Below are positions 1 through 12,653 of a stretch of DNA of 64,000 bases, one piece after another (position 1 is the first letter of the stretch; each line of letters starts with the position of its first letter). A model generated the notes under the pieces. That model worked only from the letters and a program-made list of their open reading frames with translations. It did no database searches and was not told the origin of the DNA. Origin of the DNA: Strix aluco (Eukaryota; Chordata; Aves; Strigiformes; Strigidae); assembly GCF_031877795.1 (NCBI RefSeq), contig NC_133933.1, forward strand, positions 64,678,984 through 64,742,983. Direction: 5' to 3'. Position numbers and translations under genes: made by a program.

Positions 1-2481
1 CAAATCACAGAAACCTTGGGAATAGAGGAGGACTGGGGCACGGGGCCTTAAGAGGTCAGAGCAGAAGACAATGTTGTCTACTTTCAAGAGAACCTATATA
101 TAGTATTTAGCATCTCCAAGAAGACAAGTTCATAAGGGAGCCTGCCTGACTGTGGACTGGCTTCTTTGTCAACTTAGTATTCAGAAGAGGGAAGAATTGC
201 CATAGCAACATTCCCATCTTCTGACATGTATCATGCAGATCATGTAGTCAAGGCAGCGCAGCACCCTCTCACACATGTGCTCTGTGAACTTTTGTATTCC
301 TGACAATATTAAAGAGAGAACTATGTCTCATGATTGACACACTTGCCTGTGTGTCTTTATGATTCCTTAAAAAAAAAAAAAGGAAATGCTTTCCTTCCCC
401 CATCCTCCTCCTTTGAACTGTTTTCTCTTCTCCATCCCACTGAAATGATGAGAACAGCTCATGCCCCAGATCTGCAGATATATGTTCCTGACAGTAGTCC
501 TACGCTATGCAAATGTGTAAACTGCAAAATGTAGAGGGTTTTAAAAAATTAAGTATATCCAGCAGAATCTAAATTCTGAGTAAAAGTACTGAAAGGAACT
601 AGAAATCTTCCAGTACCTGCATAATTAATACTCTATTAAACAAAGCCTTACATCTTTTTTTCTTTTGTTGTTTTCCTTTGAGTTAGTCTGAAATCTCCAG
701 ACACACATACCGACCATACCTATGGCACGTGTCAATATATATGTCGCCTGATGCAGAAGCTCAGTTCTCAAGCACAGAATACGTGTCTGCAGCCAAGGTC
801 TGGCTAACCCCTGGGATGGCTTGGGCTATGTGGACTTCTGGCTGAAGGAAAAGTACTGCACGTTACCCAGGACTAAGGTGTGGGCCAGTATGAACAGGAT
901 GCTGCAACACTGTGCAGTAAAACCACCCACCTTTGTAACTCTGACAGCAGTGGCAGCCAGGTACAGCAGTTTACATGTGTTCTTGATTTAATTGTATCAC
1001 AGGCCACCCAGTGGACCTCTTTCTAAGCTTACTGCCTATTCAGTATTGTGGCTCCCTTCAAAAACTCTGTAACACTAGAAATAGTTGGAATATAATTATA
1101 CCTATATATATATGCCTCTAACTGTGCCTATTCCACCAGTGGTTCTGACATTAAAAGTATCACAATATACTGTCACATGCCTACGTATTTTTTCCTCAGA
1201 CCTGGGATTCTACACATTGTGCTGTCCTTGGCAGGATGCCTATGGCACCATTTCTACATAAGGGTTGGCCTCAGTAACTCCTTCTCCAAGGAATGGGCTC
1301 AAAATCCTGCATAACTCTATGGCCTCTGCAGAGAGAGACCAAAACCCACTTTGACTGAGTGTTTCTCTCTGGACTGGAGATGCACCTAGCTCTGGGCTAG
1401 ACCTAAGTGGTGATTTTTCTAACCGGGTTAGCTTATCTTCTTTTGGTTGTCTTCTTTCTTACACAGCTCCCCAGAGTTGCCTCATGAGCACTCATCTCAA
1501 AATGCTTCTGTTGGGTGGCAGAAGCTCCCACTGTCTGTGCCAAGGGAGCTCCTTTGTATAATGGTTTGCTGGAGGCAAGTCACCTTCAGATGGTGACAGC
1601 TTTTTATATCTCCCACCCCCTGCCCCACATTCCTATCCTCCCCACCACTCCTCTCCGATGTTTATGGTCACTGTACGAAGCTTTGGTACCTTACCTGCCC
1701 AGGCAGGGTGAATGTAATTATGTTGTGGTCAGTATTGCTTAATGGTTCAGCTGGGATTACATCTCCAATGATCTCCTGAGCTTCACCCAGGTTTGAGAGC
1801 CCTCCCTGCCTTTGTGTACTCCACAGTTGCTCGTTCCAAGAAATAACCATTCAAGAAATTCCTTCTTTATAACTGGTCCCGTGGTGACTCTTGGCCAGAC
1901 TATGTACAAGTAGTTGAGAGCCTGCATTATCATAACTTCTGCTGCTTCTCTAAGTATTGTGTGCTTAATTGCCTCCTCCTACTCTGTGACTAATAACACT
2001 CCTGTTCTGTTAAGCCTCCTCTAGAGAAAATGGTTTGCAGCTTAATACCAGTAGCAGAAGAGGGTGACCTCCCGGTCTTTTATCCCATTACATCTGTCAG
2101 GTGTAAACTTAGAAGCTAAATTGGGAACCATTATTAAATAAGAACAATTTATTTTATTTTACATAGTAAATAAGCAAGATGCTAATATGTAGAAAGCTAG
2201 CCGGGCACTGATCTGCCTGCAAAATTAAATACCAGAAATGCAGTACTGCAGAGTACTGCAGCTGCAGATCACCCCTATTGCTACAGGCAGGGTGGCCAGC
2301 AGCTCACCAGCCTTACTCCCAGGGGAAAAGTGGGAGCACAAAGAGCTGCCAGTTTGTAGTTCTGGTGGAGTTACTGTCCATGCCAAGAATGACACCTTTC
2401 ACAGTGCCTGATCTCTTTCCATGTTAAGCTAGTAACTGCCATTTAACATCTGACTGTCGTTATTTGTTTCTACAGAAGATC

Positions 2482-2518
2482 ATGTGTGTCTGTGTGTGTA
2501 TGTGTGTGTATATATATC
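2482..2518. repeat. TG/TA microsatellite
   Basis: Imperfect TG dinucleotide run passing into TA repeats. It is a plain simple repeat in intergenic DNA. Confidence 0.85.
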
Positions 2519-3756
2519 TGTATGCATTTGTGTGTTTAACGTTTATGTGCACAATATACGTACAGTATGGACTATCTGCATATTAAAAAAGCAAAGAGAT
2601 ATTATGTCCTAGTACTGACTGTACCATAGAAATCTCTACATTTAGAACGCACACTGTGGAGATACTTCTCCAGCCTAATGGTAGATGTTTACTTTTTAAT
2701 ACACAAGCTATATATAAAATGCTGAACTGGGACACCATGACTAGCTACAATACAAATTATATGAAAAAGGTGCTATTTTACTTCTGTCTCATTTTACACA
2801 ACTCTAAGGAACAGCAGATACCTCCTCTGGTGGGCCACGAAGTCTGTGGTCTACCTTTCAAATTTCCATACTGGCATTTATCGTGTTGAGGTTCAAATCC
2901 CTTTACAGCTGTGGTCTGAACAAGGAAAGGGCACTTAAGGGAATAAGACTACAACTTGCTCTTCTGGTTTACATTAAAATCCATTGATTTCCATCTGTTA
3001 CTTGAACAAAACAGAGTGCATTTTTGATAAAAATAAAATTGCTTATTTTGGAGAATATGTTTTAAATATATTTGATGTTTATGGTCTGTAAATTGGACAG
3101 TTCTGTTCTTCTTAGGGTTACTTAATAATACAAGTAAGAGGAAGTCACTATGCTCAAAAGACCTATTTTTACTCTAAGCACAAAAAGCTCTTTCATTTCA
3201 TTACGTCACTAGAAGCACTACAGAAAGCGTCCCACCTGCAAGTCCACTTGCTCCCTCATTCAGCAAGCCCCTGTGCTGAAAAGCACCTGTGTGTGTGCTT
3301 CAAGTTCAGCATGCTCCTAAGTACTTTTCTAAACAGATGCCAACAGCTGTATCTTTTTCTTTCCAGGCTAATTTAATGTCCCCTTTGTTCCTCTTGCTTC
3401 AAAGAGAGGAGAGATCACCACTGGAGAAAGTTGACCAGTCAAACCTGCAACTGCTTTTTTTCCTGAGACTTCTGCAATAGTCAAACCCCAGGTTTAATAC
3501 TGCAGCCAGACACATCAAAGACAACTGCACTTTTACAACATATGCAGACATGTTGGCCAAACATAATGGCCCAAATATATAACAAAACTCTCAGGTTTCT
3601 TTGCTTCCCTGCAACACCTGTGAGCCTAGTTTAAGTGGCTGGCTACAGTGGCACGTGAAGCTTTGGACCCAGGAGCAGAGCAGAGAAGTTGGGATACGCC
3701 AGCGGAGATTACCTCTTCTGCTAGGATACACTAGGCTTTGATTAGGAGCTTTCTTT

Positions 3757-3773
3757 TGCTGCTGCTGCTGCTG
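3757..3773. repeat. Short TGC/CAG trinucleotide tract
   Basis: Five to six TGC units. The minus-strand frame that crosses it shows a short polyglutamine run, which is only the product of the repeat and not evidence for a gene. Confidence 0.8.
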
Positions 3774-6669
3774 GAGAATATCTGTCATCAACATTTGCCC
3801 CTGTTCACGTGAAATATGGGAGCATTAAAAGACAGGATTAGTAGCACAACTTCTCCGAGGCTGCATTCAGAGGCAACCTCACCTACACATCTCTCACTGC
3901 TTCCTCCTTTACTCCCAGGGCAGGAACACCAAACCTACCTCAGTGATGGTATCTTCAGGACTATACTTTTAACTCAAGTTTTAGATTATAAATCCTTTCA
4001 GTGTTCAGTCTAACAGTATCCGAGTCTTCAAAGTCTACCAAAGTGTCTATCAGAGCCCTGAAGACTGACCAATCATTACAGAAAATAAAAGGCGAATAAG
4101 AAATTGTGGTTTGGATTTGAAATAGTCTTTGAATAGCAAATTCATCAGGAAAAATGAACTAAGAAGTGTATGCCTTATACACTGTCATTACAAACTGCCA
4201 CGGGGGAGCCTGCAGAATGGTTAGCCATTTTTCAGTCTGCTCACTGGTGCACTGGTGGTAATTTAGCTATTATTACTCATATGGGCAGAGAAAAAAAGAA
4301 TCAACTTAAAATTAGAGATACTATTTGTTGTTTTCTTTTAAAATAAGGCAACGGTTGCTACAGAGAGACAGCAAACTATGCTTTTATCACACACAAGCTA
4401 AATCACAGACTAAAATAATTTGATTTTGAAATTGTGGCAAAAGTTTGCAAATTATGGCAACCTCTTTGTAACAGAGTGATATGGAAACTGCATATACGTT
4501 TTGGGGTAGCTAAATGCAAGCAGAAAGTGAGGATGTGCTTTCTAAAGCCAAACTGGACATACAGTCATACTGAAATTCACAGCAAATCTGTGGCTAGACT
4601 TTCTAACAAGCCTTTAAAAAAAAAAATCCCCACTTTTTTGTGTTCTATACTAAGTCAAGAGAGTAATATTAAGATTGCAAAGTCGGGCATTCAAGAGTGA
4701 GGTAATGTCAGAATTAAGGCTGTCTGTTCAACCTTAATTTGGCCCCTTGTGAGTATGAATTATGATATTGCCTTTAATTACATGATCACACAATATTTTT
4801 TCCTATGCCTCATTCATAACACATGATGGATGGTGCTCACTGAATGATGAAACTGTATTTTGTTTTTCCTTGTGGTTCAAGGTGTGGCAGCCTGCCTTAT
4901 GTACTGCACGCTATATTCTTCTCTGACAACAAAACTAATGATTCCTTCAGAGTTTTCTACATGGTTTATCATTACAGCTATGACATACTCAACAAACATT
5001 ACTAATTTAATTTTATTAGGGAAAAACTAGAGTTTTTTCACTAGTTTATCCATCTAGAACCTATTCTTATTGCTCAGGTTTTCATCAGAGCTTTGCTTTC
5101 TTCATATTTGGTCTAGGCAGCTTTATTTGCATCAGCTTTGGGGAAGTATTGACAACACATGAGAACCACAGTTGGGGCCCCCGTTCTGGTGTGTGTCTTG
5201 GATAGTCAGGCCTGAGAAGGTCAACAGATCAGGGACAGTAGGGAAAATCCTCTTGAGGCACAAGATGGATCATTCCCGATGTCGATAAACACTGTGGAGA
5301 ATTACCTGTGCACTACAGGGAAGTGCAGGCATATTTTTTCTACAACTTGGACAAAGACAAATAGATTTTCCCCATAAATTCAGAAGTGTTACTAACATAA
5401 ATGCTATCCTTCTTTCAAAGACCCAGTTTCACAGCAAGAGAAAAGTAGAGAAAACTTTTCCAGATGATTTTTTTTTTTTCTCACAGCCTTGCACTTGGAA
5501 ATAGATGACTCGTTCTGACAAAAAGTTTTCCACCAAAAAAATAGTTCCCCCAAGAGAAATACCTTTCAGGGACAATTTCAGCCAAGATGGTTGAAATCTG
5601 GCAAGCTTACAAGCGACTTTTACTTTAGTCATCATTCATCCATCATCTTTCTTAAGAATGATAGATTGTGTAATTCTAAAGGGAATGAACACAGTCTAGA
5701 AGAGCGTTCTCTGGGTACACAGGCCCCTAGGTTATTTATATCATGGTTCATACATCATAGGCTGGATTTAATGCTCTAAATGTTTTTGACTTTAAATACG
5801 ATAATTCAAAGCTCATAGGGGGTGGAGAACTTTTTGAGATCTGAGAAGACAACTTGAGTTCAAACCTTCTTGGAATACTATAAATTTCCTCACACCAATT
5901 GAAACCCACCACATTTTTTGTCATGCACATATTGCCTTTGGCAAACATTGTCAACCCAAGGGGCTTAACTGAGATCTAAGCTTGGTAGTCTATTTTTTTG
6001 AGGTGCTGAATATTCAGAGATTCACAGATATGGGGAATGGCAATTTTAATTGACTCTATGCTGTACCTCTGAAAGGGCATCTTTTTCACTCGGACACCTA
6101 CCTATGGATTCAGCTATACAATTTTGATCTCTGATGTTTCTGCTCTCTTTATATTCTTGATACATTTCCAATATCACCTAAAATGGCATGGTATTAGAAG
6201 AAGAAAGAAGAAAAATTATCTTGAGCAGGTGCAAAACTTGCTGAGAAAGAGGAATCTTTCCATCAACAGCCAGTTTTTGAGGTCTCAGCCATTCAGTAGT
6301 GCAATAAATACAGCAGAGATGTTCAGAGTGTGCTCTAACAGAATGTGTACAGCTGTGTGGCATTCTGGCATTTCTTATTTTTATTTAACAGATTCTTTCC
6401 ATCAGAATGAATTCTTGAATTCAGTGAAGGAAACAATCCCTGTGAAATAAAAAAATTGCAAAAATGTCCTAGACTTAACAGCAGAGCTTGAGTTATGCAA
6501 GTTCTTCAAATGACAAGTCAACAGGGTTTGTGCTTTGGGCTTCCCACCCGAAGCCACAGTTGATAATCTGTCACAATGTGATGTCTGTCACCGCTGCTGC
6601 TGCTGTTGGAATATCATTCAAATGCCATCAATCCATCTAGAATTTCAAGAATCAGCATGAAGAAACAGA

Positions 6670-7312
6670 AACGCAGGGATAATATGATCTTTATTTAGGC
6701 CTTTTTAAGAAAAGTTGCATGATATTCAGATAGTCTAACACTGCAAGTAAGATTTTACTGGACTGATAAAATTATTAACATCAGCAATTTAAGGCAGCTG
6801 TTACATAGTGTTACATTAGTATTTCAGCCAGATTGTATTCTTCTTTGGATACATTCATGCAATTAACTTCTACTGTATTTTTACACTGTACTTTGAAATA
6901 TATAGGATTGTTTTGTTTCTCCATATTAGACCTATCTGGTTAAGTTTTTCTCAAACAATACAGAGAATGGACTCATTGTTCTTGGTGGAAGTGAAAAGAT
7001 TTAATGACTTAATGATTTAATGACTTATTTGATGCAAGAAATGCATGTTGAGAATGCCGTGGAGATAAATATACATCTTATATGTGTATGTCACATGCAA
7101 GAATGGAGAAATAGGAATGGAGGTTGAAACATTATTATTATTCTTAGCTAAAATCATTTTCCCTCCATATAAACCCCAAAAATATCCTTGTACTGAGCAG
7201 AGGGCCCATTAAACTTCCTCCTTTCCAAAAGATTCCTCTCCATGCCAACCTCTGTTGGGGATGAGAAATCTTCCATGGAATCATAAACAATCCTCCATGT
7301 TGCCTCTACTGT
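6670..7312 (-). other. AIG1: Probable AIG1 3' untranslated region
   Basis: This stretch follows the AIG1 stop codon in the transcribed direction. An AATAAA signal lies on the minus strand at 6690-6695 and is followed by a T/G-rich stretch, so cleavage near 6670 is likely. Two ATTAAA hexamers (7000-7005 and 7016-7021, minus strand) sit inside a 14-bp direct repeat and could serve as earlier, weaker sites. The true end is inferred because no transcript data are available. Confidence 0.5.
6690..6695 (-). terminator. Candidate AIG1 polyadenylation signal
   Basis: Canonical AATAAA on the minus strand about 620 bases after the AIG1 stop codon, with a T/G-rich downstream element at about 6655-6675. 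Polyadenylation hexamers are common in AT-rich DNA, so this assignment rests on position and context. Confidence 0.45.
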
Positions 7313-7350
7313 TCAGTCCAATTTTGGTTTTTCTTTTCCTTCTTCAATAC
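7313..7350 (-). CDS. AIG1: AIG1, last coding exon (C-terminal tail)
   Basis: A 38-base terminal coding exon. On the minus strand a pyrimidine-containing acceptor ending TTTTCAG precedes it. The two first bases GT complete a codon with the final T of the exon at 10506-10669, giving Cys. The frame then reads I-E-E-G-K-E-K-P-K-L-D followed by TGA at 7313-7315. The human AIG1 C-terminus, recalled from memory, is S-M-E-E-E-K-E-K-P-K-L-E, so length, phase and charge pattern match. The tail is short, polar and lysine/glutamate rich, as expected for a segment outside the membrane after the last transmembrane helix. The Ser-Met to Cys-Ile change at the junction and the final Asp are the main differences from human. 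Confidence 0.86.
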
Positions 7351-10300
7351 CTGAAAACATATGGAGAACAGCTTTTAAAAAATCTCTCAATTAATAAAAA
7401 TGAAGAGTTTACTTAGAGAGGTTCTTCTAATGCATTAATCTTTCTTTTCCCTTTATTGCTGTTGTTTCTCCCCTACTTGCTCACATGCTCTTGCATGTGT
7501 TACCTCACCTGCTGTGAATGAAAAGAGCATCTGCACACCTGATGGCAGTGGTTGTCCAGTAATGAACTGCACAATCCTCCCTCCCTCCGGACCATTTTCA
7601 AATCAGCCTAACCCCCTGCCGCACGCTCAGCCTTTGACGGCTGCAGGGGTCTGGGAACAGTTATTTCCCTCACCTCCTCTGCTTACCTACAAGCAAATTA
7701 AAGTAGATGTTATTATAGCTGAAGCTAAGCAGCTGACTTTATTTGAAAGCGAAGTTTTTAAAATTTTGTTTCAGAATTCAGTAACTTTAACGTCCCCCCC
7801 CCCCCTCCATTTCAACATTGGATTTTTAAACATTTGCAAGTATGTCTCCCTTTTTTGAGAGTACAAGAATGAAGAATCAATTACTGTTAATAGGGTGCCT
7901 CTCTCTTCTTGTAATGGCCATGTCTTTCAGTAGTATCAGGAGGGCTGAGTTGAGCGTAAGGCTCCTTAGAGAAATTATCCTTGCTGCAGGACTTGTCTCT
8001 TTTCTATGCTGAGCAAAGTCTGGGCCGGGCAGCAGATTGTGTTTTTTCTGGCAATGAAAACATTCAGCTATTTCATATGCCTGTTCCTGGACAATGAATT
8101 ACTATTGGTATCTGACAAAAGTATTGTTCTTCTGACTAAGCCCTCTCTGCCAGACATCTCAAATACAAATATTTCTTTTGGAGGTTTTCAGGCCTCCTGC
8201 ATGCTGGAAAAGAAAGACTTCTGAGGACTGAAGGCAAAAGAGAAACAATATTTGAGAATGCTGAGAGGAAAATTCAGTCACAAGTAAGATCACCTGCTAA
8301 TGCAATATATGCGTAGATGGTAGGTACACCGAAAGTCACTTTAAAAACATAGTTAATTAATTCCAGTGTGGGAAACAATAAGACCCATCTGCAGTTAGAA
8401 AGCACAACTGCAGAGCTGCCTTGCTGAAAGAAGCAACACAGAAACAAATGGGTCTGTGCATTGCCAGCAGCCCAAGTACAATGGCCCTGGGTGTTGCTGG
8501 CAAACCAATGTAATGGAAGAGCCACAGTTGAAAGGTTTAACAACCAAAACAAGAGGCCGGGTCCAAAAGATTACAGTGGGTTTACAAGGCTGCTCCAGAG
8601 CCAATCTTGAGTCTTCTGCTTTCTGCTGGAAGGAACTTTTCCAATAGTTTTAAATGAGCTGTTTTATTTGCCTTTTTAAAAGAGTGTCTTTCCCTTCTTC
8701 CGAAGCACTCTACTGCAGATGCATCAAACAGCTTGGCAGGAATGCAGATCTACCCTCAAAACTGTGGACAGACACTGGCTTGTACAAAGGGCAAATTTTT
8801 CCTTGCCTACCATGTTTGTGGTTTAACTTGGAAAAACTAACTGCAAATCATTTTGTCAGTAGTGAGGTTTTATTAATTCATCTCCAGAGGAAAAGGAAAA
8901 AACTCCAAACCCAAAACAACCCCCTCTCACCCCAGAAATCTTCTCGTAGCAGACTGCTTTGATTTGCAAGCTTACTGATCAAAAGCCCCTTTTAAATGTA
9001 CAGTTTTCAAATAATATTTTCCCAGGTCTCGCATGGTGACAGACTGGCATTATTTTACATCTCTGCTGTTTGTGGTGTGCCTGCCATATGCTTCAGGTTA
9101 GGTTTAGACAAAGTGTTTCAAGCACAGCAAACCAGCAGGTGACTCACAGCATTTTCTGGTTTGCAAGTGCTTGAGCCACAAAGGACTTTGGATCAATATT
9201 CTTTAACTATATCAAGGAAATGATGGAGAGGATAATAAGGCCATGGTGAACCTTGGAAGAGGTTGGAAGAATGACCTGATTGACATTAGCTCCTCTAGGG
9301 TGAAGGGTCACAAGAACCAGGGGTTTTGTTACGCCTACTGTGGAATAAATAGTGTGGGAGATTTTCCACCATTTACTTATTCATGGACTTTGTGAGAACA
9401 TGTGATTCTTCACATTATTATTCTTCATACAGGACTTAGGTGAAGTGACGTTATTCCTTGTGGCTGACATTTTTAGAAACTTCTTTCCTGAATTAAATAA
9501 GTTAAATAGATGTGAATGTGACATCAAACTGAGGACTGAAAATCAGACTTGAACACTGTGACCGTGATTGCTGGTTCTAGAGCAAAAAGACACTTTATAC
9601 CTGGGTGCTAATATGAGCAAATGGCAAATAAAACTGCTTTGAGCTTCTGGCATTAGGTTATACCTAGTACTGGAGGACTTGTTAAGAGATTTGTGTGTGT
9701 AATAAACTACCATGTGAATTTACAGTGTATTAATCAGCACACACTAAGTCTCCCACAAGGGCATACAGGCTATTCATATGGTCCAAACGTGTTATGGAGC
9801 CAACGATGTAATGACAGAGTTCCCATGGAGCATGGATTTCACTCCAGTTGTGATTTGTCACTGCAGCGATTATGAATGTTATTTGCTTATTTCAGGCAAT
9901 TTGATAAATGAAAAACATATTTCATAATTAAAGGAGCCTACTTTTAATCTTGTGTTTGTCTTATTTTCCCTTTTTCTCTACTCAGCAATGGGTGGCCTAG
10001 GCCTAGGCAGGGTAGATGATGTAGAGTCTGCACAGTTATGTTTACCCTGCACTAAGGTGATATTTCATTCCTATTACTTTACTGACATGAACATATTCAT
10101 CTTCCTTAAGTAAATTTATAAGCAGAAGACACCTTATACCTGAAAATACTAGAAGAATATATTTTTATTTCTAAGTCTAAGCTTACTGTTAACAGCATTC
10201 CTACAGAATGATACTTTATTCTAGTTGCATTTAATAGGTAATAAGTGGCTTGTAAACCTCTCAGTTAATTGCCAACAGCTCTTGAATTAGTATTGAAAGT

Positions 10301-10505
10301 AATAAAAAACCCCCCATATTCATAGCTCATCAAGCTCTCCAGCAGCCATTCCGTTCATCCAGCTGCTTTTAAGAGCAAGCAAGCAAGACATCTCAGTGGA
10401 ACTTCTGTCATTCTCCTTTGTTTTAGCCAGCTTAAAACCTTCTCAACTTTCAGGGGAGCATGCTCAAGTCCCAACAGTGTACTTCATTCCTAAAACAATA
10501 CTCAC
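7351..10505 (-). other. AIG1: AIG1 last intron
   Basis: A 3.2-kb intron bounded on the minus strand by GTGAGT at its 5' end and TTTTCAG at its 3' end. It contains a C12 run at 7794-7805. The stretch at about 7560-7860 has a moderate-GC, low-repeat texture that could be a conserved regulatory element. There is a 14-bp palindrome at 9995-10008. No other gene or recognisable mobile element was seen. Confidence 0.8.
7794..7805. repeat. C12 homopolymer run
   Basis: Twelve consecutive cytosines on the plus strand in the AIG1 last intron. Confidence 0.9.
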
Positions 10506-10669
10506 ATTTTTGGGTATCCCAGATGTAGTTGTTCAGGACCTCTCCCACCAAGTAGAATACGTTAATTATTATAGTAACAGCTGCAAAAAAGATTATTTTG
10601 ACACCTGGGCTGAGGTGCTCAAGAAGCGGGTACACCCACACTCCTGTAACGTGGTGAATCCAGCACACC
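10506..10669 (-). CDS. AIG1: AIG1, penultimate coding exon (membrane segment)
   Basis: AIG1 is a multi-pass membrane hydrolase that cleaves fatty acid esters of hydroxy fatty acids (FAHFAs). It is related to ADTRP. This 164-base exon is preceded by a TTTTGTTTCAG acceptor and followed by the donor GTGAGT. Its first base completes a Trp codon with the TG that ends the exon at 21584-21699. It then encodes 54 residues beginning [14 protein letters not shown] and ending NNYIWDTQK, leaving one base (T) for the next exon. Human AIG1 reads VCWVHHVTGMWVYP at the same place, so it is much closer to AIG1 than to ADTRP. The middle, after KIIFF, is a hydrophobic run of about 20 residues consistent with the last transmembrane helix. 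If the donor is skipped, the frame continues for 18 residues to a TGA at 10450-10452. Confidence 0.94.
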
Positions 10670-11924
10670 CTGAAACAAAACAGAAATAACAAGTACTGAC
10701 TTTTACAACCCTGTTTTTCAAAAGTAGCTTGGGCTATAGGCTTAGCTACTGTAACCTGAAAAGCAATTATTTGAAAGGACTGCAAGTTGGAACTGAACTG
10801 GAGCACCTGGATGACATCCACTCAGAACAGAAATCACAAATGATGAAACTATGACTGATCTCCCACATTCTTACTGCTTTGTCTTAAATTTAGTATGAAC
10901 AGTTGGCCAATTGTCATGTTCTGACGTAGGCAGGTATTTCCTTGCTGCATTTATATTTATGAGGAATACACACCCCTGTTTCTTGCAGCACCCTCTGTTT
11001 CAAGCAAGTTCTTTATCCAAAGAGCATTCAGGGTTCTCAACCTCTCCTATACAGCCCAACTCTCTGCTTTCTGCGGCATCCTTCTTTCATTTTGTACACG
11101 TTTGTGAGTTTTTGCTGCTTCTTGCTACACCTGGCAAATGTGTCAGTTTTTGGGTTTGCAGAAACACATGGCTCAGCTTCTCTTTGAGAAAATAATTTCT
11201 TCAGCACCTGTGTTTTAGGTTGTTCCTCCTTTTCTTTCAGTTACCTGGTATCATTTGGGATGTAATAATTTTCCTCTAGATAGGATAAACACTTTAAAAA
11301 AAAAAGAAACCACCTCATCAGTGAAATTCTGCCCAACTCCACACTCAATATACAGTCAAGGAAAAGAAAGGTGGTTTGCTGGTGACAGAGATTTTTAGCA
11401 TTCAGCTACAGTGGAGATTGTTGGTACACTACCCCAGGAGGCGGTGTCAGCTTTACTGCAGTGCATCCTGATGAAGCACTCCAGGTACGTGGTTTTGCTG
11501 CGTGTGACTGCAGTGGACATGTGTAACCTCTGAAGGGACAGTTTTTGCATTGAGATCTGATGTGATGAATGGTGAAGTCAGAGGGAGCAGAGTGAGTCCA
11601 CACATTCCAGTAGGTGGAAGCTAAGAAAGGCAAATGCTGCCAAACAACTGAGCAAACATCATGGAGGGTAACCGGGAACAGTGCTCAGAGGAGACAGGCT
11701 GGGGCCCGTGAGGTGCTAGGCTCTCTTCAATAATGTAAATCTCTTCCTTTCTGACCCAGCAATTTGACAGAAAAGCTCACAGTGAAGCACAACTACAAAA
11801 GACTCAGCTGCTGCACGGACTATTACTGATGGGGTTTTCCACGTCCGTATGATTTGCTTCACTTGCTGATACTTCTGTTTGTTTAAGGAAGGCTTTTGAT
11901 CACTAGATCAATAGTCATAGGCTC

Positions 11925-12006
11925 CTGAAGGGCAGAGACACAGAAGTCCACCCAAAACTGTTACCATAAATGCCTGTCACACAGAGAGTACAGAATCCCT
12001 GTTTAA
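11925..12006 (+). mobile_element. Possible L2/MIR-type 3' end remnant
   Basis: The text runs from a 'GGCTCCTGAAGGGCAGAGAC' block to a 'TGCCTGTCACACAGAGAGTA' block about 80 bases on. This follows the order seen in L2-type 3' ends, where a 'gctcct-gagggcaggga' block precedes a 'gcctggcacatagtagg' block. It is heavily diverged, so this is a resemblance rather than a firm call. Confidence 0.3.
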
Positions 12007-12653
12007 CGATTCTCTATCACCCTGGAAATGTACATGGTTGTCATAGCTTCCCTCCTCCTTAGAAAAGCTTTTATTACAGCCAAACCCTTAACAGTTGGAC
12101 ACTTCATGTAGGAATTTACATGTGTCAGTAAATTAATCTGCACGATCTAAATGCAGATTAAAACCGCTTTCTCCAAATGAGTTCACATATGGAAAATGAT
12201 CTCTGTACTTTACAGTTATTTTCCACAACATTCCTCCATGCCAGAATTAACCTGACAAGATAAAGGTATCTGTGAAAAAATAAATGGTTCCCGTGTAACC
12301 CATGGTAACAGGGTTATATACCACGTTCCTCTTGATCAAAGAAAAAGACAGGACAGTTGGGTAGAAGGTAACGGGATGTCCTCTACTCCCAGGCTGACTT
12401 AGCAAGGAGTGTCTAGTATTGCCTAATGTTTTTCAGTTTCATTTGCTTTCATGATGATTCTGTGAAAAACAAGCTCCAAGGAAAAAGCTTGAAAAAAGCC
12501 AGTGCTTCTTTTTCACTTGTTTTCTCTGGTGTGAAACTGCCCAGCACTATAAAGCACCTTCACAGAGGGACTTCTCAAGGGATCTTCTAAACTGCGCCTG
12601 AGTAGCCAACTTCATGAACCAAGTAGAAGTGGCATTTATTAGAACGCATTTAT

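Larger units (their letters stand above)
1..6669. other. Intergenic DNA downstream of AIG1
   Basis: I can support no gene here. All open frames are under 110 codons and have the composition of chance frames in AT-rich DNA. The stretch holds an A13 run (369-381), a TG/TA microsatellite (2482-2518), a short CTG/TGC tract (3757-3773) and another near 6592-6606. An ATTAAA at 308-313 is followed by a GT-rich stretch at about 342-358. That is the layout of a plus-strand polyadenylation site, but no upstream exon was recognised. In human the next gene downstream of AIG1 is ADAT2, in convergent orientation. No ADAT2 coding was seen here. Confidence 0.6.

Noticed and set aside
308..358. ATTAAA followed by a GT-rich stretch, like a plus-strand transcript end
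   Set aside because: No exon of ADAT2 or any other gene was recognised upstream in the few hundred available bases, so it is noted only in the intergenic entry.
3591..3794. Minus-strand frame with a polyglutamine run
   Set aside because: The run comes from a short TGC repeat. The rest has no protein-like features and there is no splice context.
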